This document shows positions 1-10,586 of a stretch of DNA of 64,000 nt, one piece after another (position 1 is the first letter of the stretch; every line of letters begins with the position of its first letter). The notes beneath the pieces were generated by a model that worked only from the letters and a program-made list of their open reading frames with translations, searched no databases and was not told the origin of the DNA. The stretch lies in contig NZ_MOOY01000008.1 in assembly GCF_001931685.1 (NCBI RefSeq), forward strand, positions 248,001-312,000. The letters run 5' to 3'. Made by a program: the position numbers and the translations under genes. This DNA comes from Pararhizobium arenae. Its GTDB lineage: Bacteria; Pseudomonadota; Alphaproteobacteria; Rhizobiales; Rhizobiaceae.

Positions 1-39
1 GCACTTGTTAACGTTTCCACATGATTTTTAGCGTCTCAT

Positions 40-68
40 TTTGATCCACCTACTAGATGTAGATCAAA
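40..68. promoter_or_regulatory. Inverted repeat in the rem upstream region
   Basis: TTTGATC (40-46) and GATCAAA (62-68) form a perfect 7-bp dyad with a 15-nt spacer, about 120 bp before rem. No gene is recognisable in positions 1-189. In Sinorhizobium meliloti rem is activated by the LuxR-type pair VisN/VisR, so this dyad could be an activator site. That assignment is inference only. Confidence 0.25.
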
Positions 69-81
69 TCGGCACGGGTTA

Positions 82-97
82 GTTAATCTAGTATTAA
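82..97 (-). promoter_or_regulatory. CtrA-type box upstream of rem
   Basis: Read on the minus strand the sequence is TTAATACTAGATTAAC, which matches TTAA-N7-TTAAC, the full CtrA consensus of alphaproteobacteria, at every defined position. On the plus strand it still reads TTAA-N7-TTAA. It ends 92 bp before the rem start codon, in the only intergenic stretch in front of the flagellar genes. CtrA control of flagellar genes is established in Caulobacter. Direct control of rem here is inferred from the motif. Confidence 0.55.
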
Positions 98-189
98 TTC
101 CCGCCTGTGAGTTTCCATAGTTCCAAAAAAGGCACCAGATTCGTACCTCTTGCTCATCGAAAATACGATGCTGATTCGGAGGCGGACGA

Positions 190-861
190 ATGATCGTAGT
201 GGTTGATGAGCGTGAGCTCGTAAAAGATGGTTACACTTCTCTTTTTGGACGGGAGGGCGTGCCCTCCACGGGGTTTGATCCCAAGGAATTTGGCGACTGG
301 GTCGCGACGGCCGCGGACACCGATATTGATGCGGTCGAAGCATTCCTGATCGGTCAGGGCGAACGGGCGATGACATTGCCCCGTGCGATCCGGGACCGCT
401 CCACGGCACCGGTGATCGCCATCAGCGACACCCCGTCGCTGGAAACAACGCTGGCCTTCTTTGACTGCGGCGTCGATGACGTCGTGCGCAAGCCGGTTCA
501 TCCCCGCGAAATCCTTGCACGTGCAGCGGCCATCCGCCGTCGCCTCAAGGCCCTTGCCAATTACACAGACATTGGTTCCATCCGTGTCTATTCCGATGGT
601 CGCGATCCGGAAATCCAGGGCGAAGTTTTCGCACTTCCCCGCCGTGAACGTCGCATCCTGGAATACTTGGTCGCCAACCGCGGCCGCCGTGTCTCCAAGA
701 CCCAGATTTTCAACGCGATCTACGGCATCTTCGATGAAGACGTCGAAGAGAATGTCGTCGAAAGCCACATCAGCAAGTTGCGCAAGAAACTGCGCAAGAA
801 ACTCGGCGTCGATCCGATCGATTCCAAGCGTTTCCTCGGCTACTGCATCGACTGGGAATAG
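190..861 (+). CDS. rem: Rem, OmpR-type activator of flagellar genes
   Basis: This 223-residue two-domain regulator is placed directly before flgE, the position of Rem in rhizobia, where it turns on flagellar and motility genes in exponential phase. Residues 1-110 have the receiver fold and keep the conserved lysine in [12 protein letters not shown]. The segment where the phosphoacceptor aspartate should lie (around VEAFLIGQG) has none at the usual position, so this is probably an orphan, phosphorylation-independent receiver. Residues about 125-220 form a winged helix ending in [15 protein letters not shown] and [10 protein letters not shown], typical of OmpR/PhoB trans_reg_C domains. The ATG at 190 follows a good GGAGGCGGA ribosome-binding site. 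A CtrA-type box lies upstream and a GC-rich hairpin begins at the stop codon. Confidence 0.9.
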   Translation: MIVVVDERELVKDGYTSLFGREGVPSTGFDPKEFGDWVATAADTDIDAVEAFLIGQGERAMTLPRAIRDRSTAPVIAISDTPSLETTLAFFDCGVDDVVRKPVHPREILARAAAIRRRLKALANYTDIGSIRVYSDGRDPEIQGEVFALPRRERRILEYLVANRGRRVSKTQIFNAIYGIFDEDVEENVVESHISKLRKKLRKKLGVDPIDSKRFLGYCIDWE

Positions 862-884
862 GCGACGGCCAAAAGGTCGTCGCC
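861..884 (+). terminator. Hairpin abutting the rem stop codon
   Basis: GGCGACGGCC-AAAA-GGTCGTCGCC is a 10-bp stem with one mismatch and a 4-nt loop. It starts on the last base of the rem stop codon. No T-run follows, so it is more likely an attenuator, processing site or mRNA 3' stabiliser than a strong intrinsic terminator. It separates rem from the flgE operon. Confidence 0.45.
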
Positions 885-975
885 GGATGTGGCGGCATCC
901 GGTCCGACCTTCAAGACAGGTTCACGCAAGGCCCATCTTCTAGTCTTGCGATAACGAGTAAAACGAGGATCGGAC

Positions 976-2184
976 ATGAGTCTTTACGGAATGATGAGAA
1001 CCGGCGGCTCCGGGATGAATGCACAGGCCAACCGCCTGAGCACCGTCGCCGAGAACATCGCCAACGCCAACACCACCGGCTACAAGCGCGCTTCCACCGA
1101 ATTTTCCTCGATGATCCTGCCCTCGAGCAACGGCTCGTACAATTCGGGCGGCGTCGAAACATCGGTGCGTTACTCGATCTCTGACGAAGGTGCCAAGGTG
1201 TACACCACCTCGGCCTCCGACCTCGCCCTCGACGGCGGCGGTTTCTTCATCGTTTCCGGCGCCAACGGCCAGGAATACCTGACCCGCGCCGGCGCATTTA
1301 CCCAGGATAGCGAAGGCAATCTGGTCAACTCGGCCGGTTACACGCTGATGGGATACGAATACACCGAAGGCGTCGACCCGACGGTCGTCGTCAACGGCTT
1401 CGACGGTCTGAGCGAAGTCAATCTCTCCTCGGACGGTCTCGTCGCAAAGGGCTCCACCACGGGCTCGATGGGCGCCAACCTGCCCTCCGGCGCCGCCAAT
1501 GGCGATATCTCCACGACGTCGCTGATCGTTTACGACAGCCAGGGCAACACCCGAATCCTCGATTTCAACTACGAGAAAACCTCGGACAACAACTGGTCGC
1601 TGGAAATCGTTGACCGCGAAAGCGGCACGTCCCTCGCGACCCAGGCCCTGGCCTTCGATGCCGATGGCGTGTTGACGACAACGCCGACGACGGTGACAAC
1701 TGCGGCGATGACCGGCATTGCCGGCACCGGCGCCGACCTCGGCGCGATCGAGATCGATCTCACCAAGACCACCCAGCTCGGCTACAAGTTCAATCCGGAT
1801 GGCGGCTCGATCGATGGCAACGCGCCGAGCAAGGTCGCGGGCTTCCAGATCGACGACGACGGTATCGTTTACGTCAAGTACGAAAACGGCAAGCTCGATC
1901 CGCGTTACCGCATCGCGCTCGCCAACGTGCAGAGCCCTGACAACCTTATCCCGCAGTCCGGCAACGTTTATTCGCAGGGTGTGGAATCGGGCGTCATCGT
2001 CACGGGCTTCGCCGGTTCCGGCGACTTCGGCTCTGTCATCTCCGGCGCGTTGGAAAGCTCCAACGTCGATATCGCCGAGGAACTGACGTCGATGATCGAA
2101 TCCCAGCGCAGCTACACCGCAAACTCCAAGGTTTTCCAGACCGGCTCGGAACTTCTCGACGTTCTGGTCAACCTGAAGCGGTAA
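976..2184 (+). CDS. flgE: Flagellar hook protein FlgE
   Basis: This 402-residue protein is the structural subunit of the flagellar hook, exported through the flagellar type III apparatus. The N-terminus (MSLYGMMRTGGSGMNAQANR, then ENIANANTTGYKR) is the flagellar rod/hook signature that forms the D0 coiled coil. The C-terminus (SNVDIAEELTSMIESQRSYT, then SKVFQTGSELLDVLVNLKR) is the matching helix. The variable middle is Gly/Ser/Thr-rich, as expected for exposed hook domains. The ATG at 976 has ACGAGGAT upstream. It opens the run flgE-flgK-flgL-flaF-flbT-flgD-fliQ-flhA-fliR, with flgK starting 20 bp later. Confidence 0.93.
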   Translation: MSLYGMMRTGGSGMNAQANRLSTVAENIANANTTGYKRASTEFSSMILPSSNGSYNSGGVETSVRYSISDEGAKVYTTSASDLALDGGGFFIVSGANGQEYLTRAGAFTQDSEGNLVNSAGYTLMGYEYTEGVDPTVVVNGFDGLSEVNLSSDGLVAKGSTTGSMGANLPSGAANGDISTTSLIVYDSQGNTRILDFNYEKTSDNNWSLEIVDRESGTSLATQALAFDADGVLTTTPTTVTTAAMTGIAGTGADLGAIEIDLTKTTQLGYKFNPDGGSIDGNAPSKVAGFQIDDDGIVYVKYENGKLDPRYRIALANVQSPDNLIPQSGNVYSQGVESGVIVTGFAGSGDFGSVISGALESSNVDIAEELTSMIESQRSYTANSKVFQTGSELLDVLVNLKR

Positions 2185-2204
2185 CCTAAGTACAGGCTGA
2201 TTCA

Positions 2205-3662
2205 ATGTCTCTGTCCTCTGCACTCATTTCGGCTCAATCGGTCTTCACCACGACAGGTCAGCAGACCGCGATCGTATCGAAGAACATCGCGAATGCGAGC
2301 AACGCCGATTATGCACGCCGTCTGGCGCTGATGGGGACAAGCCTCAACGGAGCGCAGGTTCTCTCGATCCAGCGCTCCCAGAACGAAGCGTTGCTGAAGC
2401 AGAATATTGTGAGCATCTCGCAGTCTTCTGCCCAGAGCACGCTGCTTTCCGGCCTGACGACACTGAAAAGTGCGCTGGGCGGCAACGACTACGAAATGGC
2501 GCCATCCACGTATCTGGCGTCATTTCGCGATGCCCTGCAGACCTACGCATCGACCCCCGGCAACAGCACGATCGCGGCGACCGTTGTCTCCGCGGCCGGC
2601 GACCTCGTGACGTCGCTGAACAAGACGTCGGCTGCCGTGCAGGATATGCGGCTCGATTCCGACAAGGAAATCGCAACTTCCGTCGCAACCTTGAACGGCC
2701 TGCTGTCGGATTTCGAAACCGTCAACACTGCGGTTCAGAGCGCGATCGGTACAGGCAGCGATCCGAGCGATGCGCTGGACCAGCGCGACAAGATCCTGAA
2801 GCAGATTTCCGAGATCGTCGGTATCTCTACGGTGACGCGCGGCAGCGGCGATACCGTCATCTATACCTCCGACGGCACGGTTCTCTTCGAAAACAAGGCC
2901 CGACAGGTCACCTTCACGCCGACCTCCGGCTTTGATGCCTCGACAAGCGGAAACGGCGTCTATGTGGACGGTGTTCCACTCGCCGCGGGTACGGGCGGAA
3001 ACACATCGGGTGAGGGCAAGCTCGCCGCTCTCCTGCAGCTGCGCGACGAAATTGCGCCGCAGTACCAGACTCAGCTCGACGAAATCGCCCGCGGCCTCGT
3101 GACGCTTTTCCAGGAAGGCGATCCGAGCGGCACGCCGGCTGTGCCCTACGCGCCGGGCCTCTTTACGTACACGACCAGCACGCCGCCGGCGACCGTTCCG
3201 ACGGCGGGTACCGTCGAGCCGGGGCTTGCTGCCAGCCTGATCGTCAATCCGTTGGCGAAGGATAATCCGGAGATGATCCGCGACGGCGGCTTCAATGGCG
3301 TGATCGCGAACACGGACAACGCTTCGGGCTTCTCCGACCTTCTGGACGGTTTCATTGATGCCTTCGATGGCGATCTGGATTTCGACGCGACGACGGGGCT
3401 TGATCCGCAAACGACGATTTCGAGCTACGCCACCGCCTCGGTGGGCTGGCTGGAACAGCTGCGCAGCGATGCTTCGACTGCAAACGACAACAAGACCGCT
3501 CTGCTTTCGCGAACTGCGGAAGCGCTTAGCAACGAAACCGGCGTCAGCATGGACGAGGAACTGTCCCTGCTTCTGGACCTTGAGCAGTCCTACAAGGCAT
3601 CGGCCAAACTGGTTAGTACCGTGGACGCCATGATGGCGGCCCTTCTTGAAGCTGTGGGGTAA
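2205..3662 (+). CDS. flgK: Hook-filament junction protein FlgK (HAP1)
   Basis: This 485-residue hook-associated protein forms the first junction layer between hook and filament. The N-terminus has the rod/hook pattern SKNIANASNADYARRL at about residues 25-40. The C-terminal helix ends LEQSYKASAKLVSTVDAMMAAL, the characteristic FlgK/FlgE D0 tail. The length is within the alphaproteobacterial range, shorter than the enteric protein. It sits between flgE and flgL, with flgL starting 2 bp after its stop codon, so the two junction proteins are almost certainly co-translated. FlgN would be the expected export chaperone; see the candidate at 10587. Confidence 0.92.
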   Translation: MSLSSALISAQSVFTTTGQQTAIVSKNIANASNADYARRLALMGTSLNGAQVLSIQRSQNEALLKQNIVSISQSSAQSTLLSGLTTLKSALGGNDYEMAPSTYLASFRDALQTYASTPGNSTIAATVVSAAGDLVTSLNKTSAAVQDMRLDSDKEIATSVATLNGLLSDFETVNTAVQSAIGTGSDPSDALDQRDKILKQISEIVGISTVTRGSGDTVIYTSDGTVLFENKARQVTFTPTSGFDASTSGNGVYVDGVPLAAGTGGNTSGEGKLAALLQLRDEIAPQYQTQLDEIARGLVTLFQEGDPSGTPAVPYAPGLFTYTTSTPPATVPTAGTVEPGLAASLIVNPLAKDNPEMIRDGGFNGVIANTDNASGFSDLLDGFIDAFDGDLDFDATTGLDPQTTISSYATASVGWLEQLRSDASTANDNKTALLSRTAEALSNETGVSMDEELSLLLDLEQSYKASAKLVSTVDAMMAALLEAVG

Positions 3663-3664
3663 TC

Positions 3665-4747
3665 ATGAAAACGTCGTTCGTTTCCAATCTGGCCATCCAG
3701 AATGCGATGAGGCTCACGATCCAGCAGAGCCAGACGGAAGTCGTGAAGCTGGAGCTGGAAGTAACGACAGGTCGTCACGCCGATGTTGGCGTCGCCCTCG
3801 GCGGCGCTGCTTCGAAATCGCTCGACCTGCAGCGCGAGCTTGCGCGCATGACGACGCTGACCGAAACCAACTCCGTCGTTACGCAACGCCTTTCCGCTTC
3901 CCAGGAAGCCCTGACCTCGATTTCCGATGCCGCCCAGTCGACGATGGAAGCGCTGATTGCGCTCAGCGGCAGCGATTCCGCCGACCAGCTCGCGATCGCC
4001 AAGACCGAAGTCACCAACTCGATGTCTATCTTCAACTCTGCGATCAACACGTCCTTCAACGGCGAGTTCCTGTTTTCCGGCATCAACACCGACGTAAAGC
4101 CGGTTGCCGATTACAATGATCCCGCGGGTTCGGCGGCCAAGGCCGCGTTCGATACGGCATTGAACAATTTCATGGCGGCGCAGGCCCCGCCGCTGTCGTC
4201 GATGAACGAGTTCACGACGGCGCAGATGACTGACTTTATCGAGAATACTCTCGAGCCGATGTATCTCGATACCGATCCAGCGACCGGCGACCAGTCGCAA
4301 TGGACAACGGATTGGTCGAGTGCGTCCGACCAGACGATGACAAGCCGGATTTCAACGACCGAGGTGGTGCCCAGCTCCACGACGGCCAATTCGGAAGGCA
4401 TACGTAAGTTCGCGCTTGCAAACGTCATCGCTTACGAACTGCTCGGTGCGGACGTTTCCTCCGAGGTTCGCAGCCTGGTCAGCCAGAAGACCGTTGGCTA
4501 CATCGGCGAGGCTATCTCGGGCATCGATGCGCAGCGCAGCGCGCTTGGCATCTCTGAATCGCGCGTCGAGAAGGCGAACACATCGCTCGAAGCGCAGATC
4601 AAGCTCGTCAAAACAAACATTTCGGATCTTGAAGGTGTCGATACCTACGAGGCATCGACCCGGATGAATACGCTTTTGACCCAGATCGAGACCTCTTACA
4701 CGCTGACCTCGAGGCTTCAGCAACTGAGCTTGATCAACTTCCTCTGA
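3665..4747 (+). CDS. flgL: Hook-filament junction protein FlgL (HAP3)
   Basis: This 360-residue flagellin-related junction protein is the second layer, onto which the filament assembles. The N-terminal segment with VVKLELEVTTGRHADVGVAL resembles the flagellin/FlgL D0-D1 helices, and the C-terminus ends in SYTLTSRLQQLSLINFL, the conserved flagellin-like terminal helix. It starts 2 bp after flgK and precedes flaF by 40 bp. The family and position are clear. No flagellin gene is present in this window. Confidence 0.92.
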   Translation: MKTSFVSNLAIQNAMRLTIQQSQTEVVKLELEVTTGRHADVGVALGGAASKSLDLQRELARMTTLTETNSVVTQRLSASQEALTSISDAAQSTMEALIALSGSDSADQLAIAKTEVTNSMSIFNSAINTSFNGEFLFSGINTDVKPVADYNDPAGSAAKAAFDTALNNFMAAQAPPLSSMNEFTTAQMTDFIENTLEPMYLDTDPATGDQSQWTTDWSSASDQTMTSRISTTEVVPSSTTANSEGIRKFALANVIAYELLGADVSSEVRSLVSQKTVGYIGEAISGIDAQRSALGISESRVEKANTSLEAQIKLVKTNISDLEGVDTYEASTRMNTLLTQIETSYTLTSRLQQLSLINFL

Positions 4748-4787
4748 CGGGAAGCGGGCATGGGACAAACATGAAGGATGTCTTGGA

Positions 4788-5991
<1,204 letters not shown>

Positions 5992-5997
5992 TACTCC

Positions 5998-6264
5998 ATG
6001 AATGAGGCAGATGCCCTCGATATAGTGCAGGCGGCGATCTGGACGGTCGTCGTCGCCTCGGGCCCTGCTGTTCTCGCAGCCATGGTGGTGGGTCTCGTCG
6101 TCGCCTTGGTTCAGGCGCTGACCCAGGTTCAGGAAATGACCCTGACCTTCGTGCCCAAGATCCTCGCCGTCCTGGTGACGGTCGCGCTCTCGGCCTCCTT
6201 CATCGGCGCACAGATTTCCATCTTCACCGATACGATTTTCTCCCGCATCCAGAGCGGTTTCTGA
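5998..6264 (+). CDS. fliQ: Flagellar export gate protein FliQ
   Basis: This 88-residue inner-membrane protein has two hydrophobic hairpin helices (about residues 15-40 and 53-75) and is part of the FliPQR export-gate core of the flagellar type III apparatus. The motif LVVALVQALTQVQEMTLTFV is the conserved FliQ cytoplasmic turn. It lies 6 bp after flgD. A 242-bp gap holding a palindromic repeat separates it from flhA, the only sizeable break in this otherwise overlapping operon. Confidence 0.93.
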   Translation: MNEADALDIVQAAIWTVVVASGPAVLAAMVVGLVVALVQALTQVQEMTLTFVPKILAVLVTVALSASFIGAQISIFTDTIFSRIQSGF

Positions 6265-6268
6265 TTGT

Positions 6269-6400
6269 CCTCTTCTCCCCAGCCGGGAGAAGGTGACCCG
6301 AAGGCCCGGATGAGGGGAGCCACACGCTTCATAACTTGCCGAACCACCCCTCATCGCCTCGCATACGCTCGGCTCTTCTCCCCGCGGGGGAGAAGAGGGA
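6269..6400. repeat. RIME-like palindromic intergenic repeat
   Basis: Two palindromes, CTTCTCCCCAGCCGGGAGAAG (6272-6292, one internal mismatch) and the dyad centred on CTTCTCCCCGCGGGGGAGAAG (6375-6395), bracket a core containing GGCCCGGATGAGGGG and its inverse CACCCCTCATCGCC. The same core recurs at 45683-45808. This is the pattern of rhizobial intergenic mosaic elements (RIME). It lies between fliQ and flhA and contains no credible ORF. Confidence 0.75.
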
Positions 6401-6506
6401 GATTTGCCGCCATCCTCGCGCAAGCTTGGCAGTTTAGGTCTCAAGGCCTAAACTTGGGCAACAGGTATGAATGTTGCTCGCCTCTCATGAAGAGACGGAA
6501 TTTCCG

Positions 6507-8594
6507 ATGGCAACACCTCCTGCTCTGGTCATCCCGAAAGTCGCTCCGCGTGGCCGTGATATCGGCTTTGCGCTCGGCATCGTGGCGATCCTGTCGATCC
6601 TCTTTCTGCCGATCCCGCCGTTCCTGATCGATCTCGGGCTTGCCTTCTCCATCGCGTTCTCCGTGCTCATCCTGATGGTGGCGCTATGGATCCAGCGCCC
6701 GCTGGATTTCTCGTCCTTCCCGATCATTCTCCTGATCTCGACCATGACGCGACTGGCGCTCAATATCGCCACGACGCGCGTCATCCTCTCGCACGGACAT
6801 GAGGGTCACAACGCGGCGGGGGGCGTAATCTCAGGCTTTGCGAGCCTCGTGATGTCAGGCGATTTCGTCATCGGTCTGATCGTCTTCCTCATTCTGATCA
6901 CGGTGAACTTCATCGTCATCACCAAGGGCGCGACCCGTATCGCGGAAGTCGGCGCTCGTTTTACCCTTGATGCTATCCCCGGCAAGCAGATGTCGATCGA
7001 TGCCGACCTGTCGGCCGGCCTGATCGACGAGAAGGAAGCGCAACGTCGCCGGCGCGAACTGGAAGAGGAAAGCTCCTTCTTCGGTTCGATGGACGGTGCC
7101 TCGAAATTCGTACGTGGCGACGCGATCGCCGGCCTTCTGATCACCGCCATCAACGTCTTCGGCGGCATCATCATCGGTTATGTCCGTCACGACATGTCGA
7201 TTGGTGAAGCGGCAGACGTCTTCGTCAAGCTCTCCGTCGGTGACGGTCTGGTCTCGCAGATCCCGGCGCTGATCGTTTCGCTCGCAGCCGGCCTGCTCGT
7301 ATCGCGTGGCGGTACGTCAGGCTCCACCGACCAGGCTGTCATCGGTCAGCTCAGCCACTATCCCCGCGCGTTGATGCTCGCCTCCGGTCTGGTGCTCGTA
7401 CTGGCGCTGATGCCGGGCCTTCCATTCTTCCCGTTCGCGCTTCTCGGTGGGGGCATGGCTTTCCTCTCCTGGATCATCCCGCGTCAGCTGGAAGCTGCCA
7501 AGCGCGCCAAGCAAGAGGCCGATCAGCAGGTGGCCTCCCAAGTCAAGGATACGGAAAAGGATTCGGTCAAGTCGGTTCTCAAGACGGCGGAAGTCGAGCT
7601 TCTTCTCGGAAAGCAGGTCTCGACCCGCCTTCTCGGCTCGCATCAAGAACTCGCCTTCCGCGTCGGCAAGATGCGCCGCAAATTCGCCGGCCAGTACGGT
7701 CTCATCGTTCCGGAAATCAAGGTGTCCGACGACATCAGCATCCCGGACAAGGCGTACCACATCCGCATCCACGGCACGACGATCGCCTCCAACACGGTGC
7801 GCGTCGGCGAAGTCATCGTCGTTACCGGCGGTGGCCGTCGCCCGAGCGTTCCGGGAGACGATATCCGCGAACCCGCATTCGGCATGCCGGCGGTTTCGAT
7901 CCTCGAAACCTTCACCGAAGACCTGAAGCGCGAAGGCTTCCACCCGATCGACAACGTCTCTGTCGTTCTGACGCATCTGTCGGAAGTCATCCGCAACAAC
8001 CTGCCGCAGCTTCTGTCCTACAAGGACGTCAAGATCCTGATCGAGCGCCTCGATCCGGAATACCGGAAGCTCGCGGACGAAATCTGCACCTCGCATATGT
8101 CCTATTCAGGTCTGCAGGCTGTTCTCAAGTTGCTGCTGGCAGAGCGCGTTTCGATCCGCAACCTGCATCTCATCCTCGAAGCGGTTGCTGAACTTGCGCC
8201 GCATGTCAGAAAGACCGAGCAGATTGTCGAACACGTTCGCGTCCGCATGTCGCAGCAGCTCTGCGGCGATCTCGCCGACAACGGCACGCTGCGGGTGCTT
8301 CGCCTCGGCAACAAGTGGGACATGGTGTTCCATCAGGCGCTGAAGCGCGACGCCAAGGGTGAAATCGTCGAATTCGATATCGATCCGCGTCATCTGGAAG
8401 AGTTCTCGGAACAGGCAACCACCGTCATCCGTGAACATCTCGACCGTGGCATGCCGTTCGTGCTGGTAAGTTCGCCCGAATCCCGCTCTTATGTGCGCAT
8501 GATTATCGAACGTCTTTTCGCCACGCTGCCGGTTCTCAGCCATGTCGAGCTCGCCAAGGGCCTCGAGATAAAGATCATCGGCTCGATCTCATGA
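6507..8594 (+). CDS. flhA: Flagellar export gate protein FlhA
   Basis: FlhA is the large ring-forming membrane component of the flagellar export gate, energising export and binding chaperone-substrate complexes with its cytoplasmic domain. About eight hydrophobic segments occupy residues 15-310. The FHIPEP signature region ([20 protein letters not shown]) lies near residues 150-170 and the soluble domain runs from about 350 to 695. The start at 6507 ([20 protein letters not shown]) gives 695 residues; the in-frame ATG at 6471 would add twelve residues and lies close to the repeat, so it is less likely. The stop overlaps the fliR start (ATGA). Confidence 0.94.
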   Translation: MATPPALVIPKVAPRGRDIGFALGIVAILSILFLPIPPFLIDLGLAFSIAFSVLILMVALWIQRPLDFSSFPIILLISTMTRLALNIATTRVILSHGHEGHNAAGGVISGFASLVMSGDFVIGLIVFLILITVNFIVITKGATRIAEVGARFTLDAIPGKQMSIDADLSAGLIDEKEAQRRRRELEEESSFFGSMDGASKFVRGDAIAGLLITAINVFGGIIIGYVRHDMSIGEAADVFVKLSVGDGLVSQIPALIVSLAAGLLVSRGGTSGSTDQAVIGQLSHYPRALMLASGLVLVLALMPGLPFFPFALLGGGMAFLSWIIPRQLEAAKRAKQEADQQVASQVKDTEKDSVKSVLKTAEVELLLGKQVSTRLLGSHQELAFRVGKMRRKFAGQYGLIVPEIKVSDDISIPDKAYHIRIHGTTIASNTVRVGEVIVVTGGGRRPSVPGDDIREPAFGMPAVSILETFTEDLKREGFHPIDNVSVVLTHLSEVIRNNLPQLLSYKDVKILIERLDPEYRKLADEICTSHMSYSGLQAVLKLLLAERVSIRNLHLILEAVAELAPHVRKTEQIVEHVRVRMSQQLCGDLADNGTLRVLRLGNKWDMVFHQALKRDAKGEIVEFDIDPRHLEEFSEQATTVIREHLDRGMPFVLVSSPESRSYVRMIIERLFATLPVLSHVELAKGLEIKIIGSIS

Positions 8595-9343
8595 TCACCG
8601 ACCCGGAAGGCACGGTGCTGGCGCTGTTTGCGGCTTTCTGCCGGATCGGCGGCTGCATCATGGTCATGCCGGGTTTTTCGACGGCGCGCGTCTCGGTCAA
8701 CATCCGCATCCTGCTGGCGGTCACGATCTCCATGGCCGTCCTGCCGATCATGTGGGACCAGATCTACCCGCAGGTCATCGGCAAGGGGCACACCTATATC
8801 TATCTCATCGCGACCGAAACGGTCATCGGCGGCGTCATCGGCCTGATTGCCCGTTACTACGTGCTCGGCCTTCAGTTCGCCGGAACGGTGCTGACGATGA
8901 TGATCGGCTTCAACGCTCCGCCGACCGCCGACGTTCTGGAAGACACGCCGGAAAACCAGTTGACCAACCTGATCAGCTTTGCCGGCCTGATCCTCCTGTT
9001 CATGCTGGATTTCCATCATGTCATCATCGAGAGCCTGGTGGATTCCTACAAGGTCATGCCGATTGGTGTCGGATTCGATGCGCAGGGCGTGCTGATCACG
9101 CTCACCAACGCGCTCGAAACGACATTCATGATCATGATCCGGCTTGCCGGTCCTTTCCTGATCTACGGGTTGCTGTTCAACCTCGCCATCGGCCTCGTCA
9201 ACAAGCTGGCGCCGGCCATTCCGATCTACTTCATCTCGCTTCCCTATCTGATCATGGGCGGCATGTTCCTGCTCTATCTCGGCATCGCCGCGATGCTGAA
9301 GCTGTTTGCCGACGGGTTCGGACCCGTCATGCTGGGAGGCTGA
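8591..9343 (+). CDS. fliR: Flagellar export gate protein FliR
   Basis: This 250-residue integral membrane protein of the FliPQR export channel has about six hydrophobic helices. They start at [19 protein letters not shown] and include the conserved [15 protein letters not shown] loop and [19 protein letters not shown]. It overlaps flhA by 4 bp, and its stop lies one base before the next GTG start. Family, length and context agree fully. Confidence 0.93.
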   Translation: MITDPEGTVLALFAAFCRIGGCIMVMPGFSTARVSVNIRILLAVTISMAVLPIMWDQIYPQVIGKGHTYIYLIATETVIGGVIGLIARYYVLGLQFAGTVLTMMIGFNAPPTADVLEDTPENQLTNLISFAGLILLFMLDFHHVIIESLVDSYKVMPIGVGFDAQGVLITLTNALETTFMIMIRLAGPFLIYGLLFNLAIGLVNKLAPAIPIYFISLPYLIMGGMFLLYLGIAAMLKLFADGFGPVMLGG

Positions 9344-9344
9344 C

Positions 9345-9761
9345 GTGGTCGAAAACCGTTCGAAAAAGCTGAAACGCCTTGTCGCCGTGCAGCGCCATCT
9401 GGAGCAGATGGCGGAAGCCGAGCTTGCCGAGACAACCCGCCAGCGGCGTGAACTCTCCGAAACGATCGATGTGGTGGTCGATGCGATGGGTTCGGCCAAG
9501 CCGCTGCATGCGATGTTTTCCGGGCACTACGCGTCGCAACTCGGTCGTCTTGCCCAGAAGGACCAGATGCTCACCGGCATCCAGCAGGTTCACGAAGCCC
9601 GTGTCATGAAAGAGCGTGCCAAGGGCGACCGTCTCGAAGAGAACATGAAGGAAGCGCGGACCGCAGAAGACCGCGAGGAAGCGGACAACGCGATCTACGA
9701 TCTCATCGACCAGCACACGATGAGCGCATCACCAGCTTCCGGTAAGGTTGGCCACTCATAG
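9345..9761 (+). CDS. Small charged coiled-coil protein, FliJ-like candidate
   Basis: This 138-residue hydrophilic protein is predicted to be almost entirely helical (KKLKRLVAVQRHLEQMAEAE, then ETTRQRRELSETID). Size, charge pattern and position right after fliR resemble FliJ, the export-ATPase stalk protein that recycles chaperones. Sequence identity to FliJ cannot be judged by eye. The GTG at 9345 has GGGAGG 7 bp upstream, one base after the fliR stop, and is preferred over the in-frame ATG at 9306 inside fliR. It is surely part of the flagellar operon; the FliJ assignment is inference. Confidence 0.7.
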   Translation: MVENRSKKLKRLVAVQRHLEQMAEAELAETTRQRRELSETIDVVVDAMGSAKPLHAMFSGHYASQLGRLAQKDQMLTGIQQVHEARVMKERAKGDRLEENMKEARTAEDREEADNAIYDLIDQHTMSASPASGKVGHS

Positions 9762-9878
9762 TGCTATCTCAAGGCCGGCGTCTCGTGCGTCGGCATCACT
9801 GACCGAAAAGACCGACATTCAGGAGCCGGTATGGGGCGTCGAAGCCTCGTATCTGCCGTGGACGGAAAGGACTGCCCG

Positions 9879-10445
9879 ATGGCCATATCCCCTCCAAGCG
9901 ACCTCGTGCTCGATGTGGTGCGTGCGGCTGATCCGAGCGAGGTTCAGGAAGCGCAGGCGCGGCTGAAGGCCAATCAGGCGGCGTTTCGCGCGTCCAGCCT
10001 TGCCGAGACCGGCAATGGTTTCGCCAACACCGTCGCGGTTTTGAACCAGAGCGAGGGAAGCTCCGGTCTCGGTGACATCAACAACCGCGCCGAGCCGGTC
10101 AAGATCCCGGAAACCTATCGCAAGTTCGAAGCCATGGTGCTGCAGAATTTCGTCAAGTCGATGCTGCCGGCCGAGAGCGAAGAGGTTTACGGCAAGGGCA
10201 CTGCGGGCGAAATGTGGAAGGGCATGATGGCCGATCAGGTCGCAAACGTCATGTCGCAGGGCCAGGGCGTCGGCATCGCCAAGAGCCTGATCACCGACCG
10301 TATCGTCGGCAGCGAAAACATCGATCGCGTCAACGCTTCGCTCGACGGCAACGACAACAACGTCGCGCTCAGCATGGTGCAGGAATACCAGCGCAAGGCG
10401 GTCGACCAGTTCATGGGAACAGAGGACCGGAAGGATCGGGCCTGA
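9879..10445 (+). CDS. FlgJ-type rod-binding protein without muramidase domain
   Basis: This 188-residue protein has a rod-binding domain at about residues 85-145 (KFEAMVLQNFVKSMLP, then GEMWKGMMADQVANVM and GVGIAKSLITDRIV), the pattern of the N-terminal half of FlgJ, which scaffolds rod assembly in the periplasm. The peptidoglycan-hydrolase domain of enteric FlgJ is absent, as is common in alphaproteobacteria. The chosen ATG at 9879 has GGAAAGGA seven bases upstream. An in-frame ATG at 9831 (also with AGGAG) would add sixteen residues and cannot be excluded. It lies between the FliJ-like and FlgN-like genes. Confidence 0.8.
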   Translation: MAISPPSDLVLDVVRAADPSEVQEAQARLKANQAAFRASSLAETGNGFANTVAVLNQSEGSSGLGDINNRAEPVKIPETYRKFEAMVLQNFVKSMLPAESEEVYGKGTAGEMWKGMMADQVANVMSQGQGVGIAKSLITDRIVGSENIDRVNASLDGNDNNVALSMVQEYQRKAVDQFMGTEDRKDRA

Positions 10446-10586
10446 CGTCGGCTGGCGATCCAGTCGCCGCCCGCATGAGCCTGATTGCAAATCATCGTTT
10501 CCCGGCATTCAGCCGGGGGGCCGACATTGAATTCGTGCATTCCCGCATGCCGGCAGGACCGGCGCAAGTGCACCCAAGGGAGCTAA

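Noticed and set aside
940-2223. Open frame of 427 codons antisense to flgE
   Set aside because: It is a shadow of flgE, spanning the whole gene with no start signal and a shadow-type amino-acid composition.
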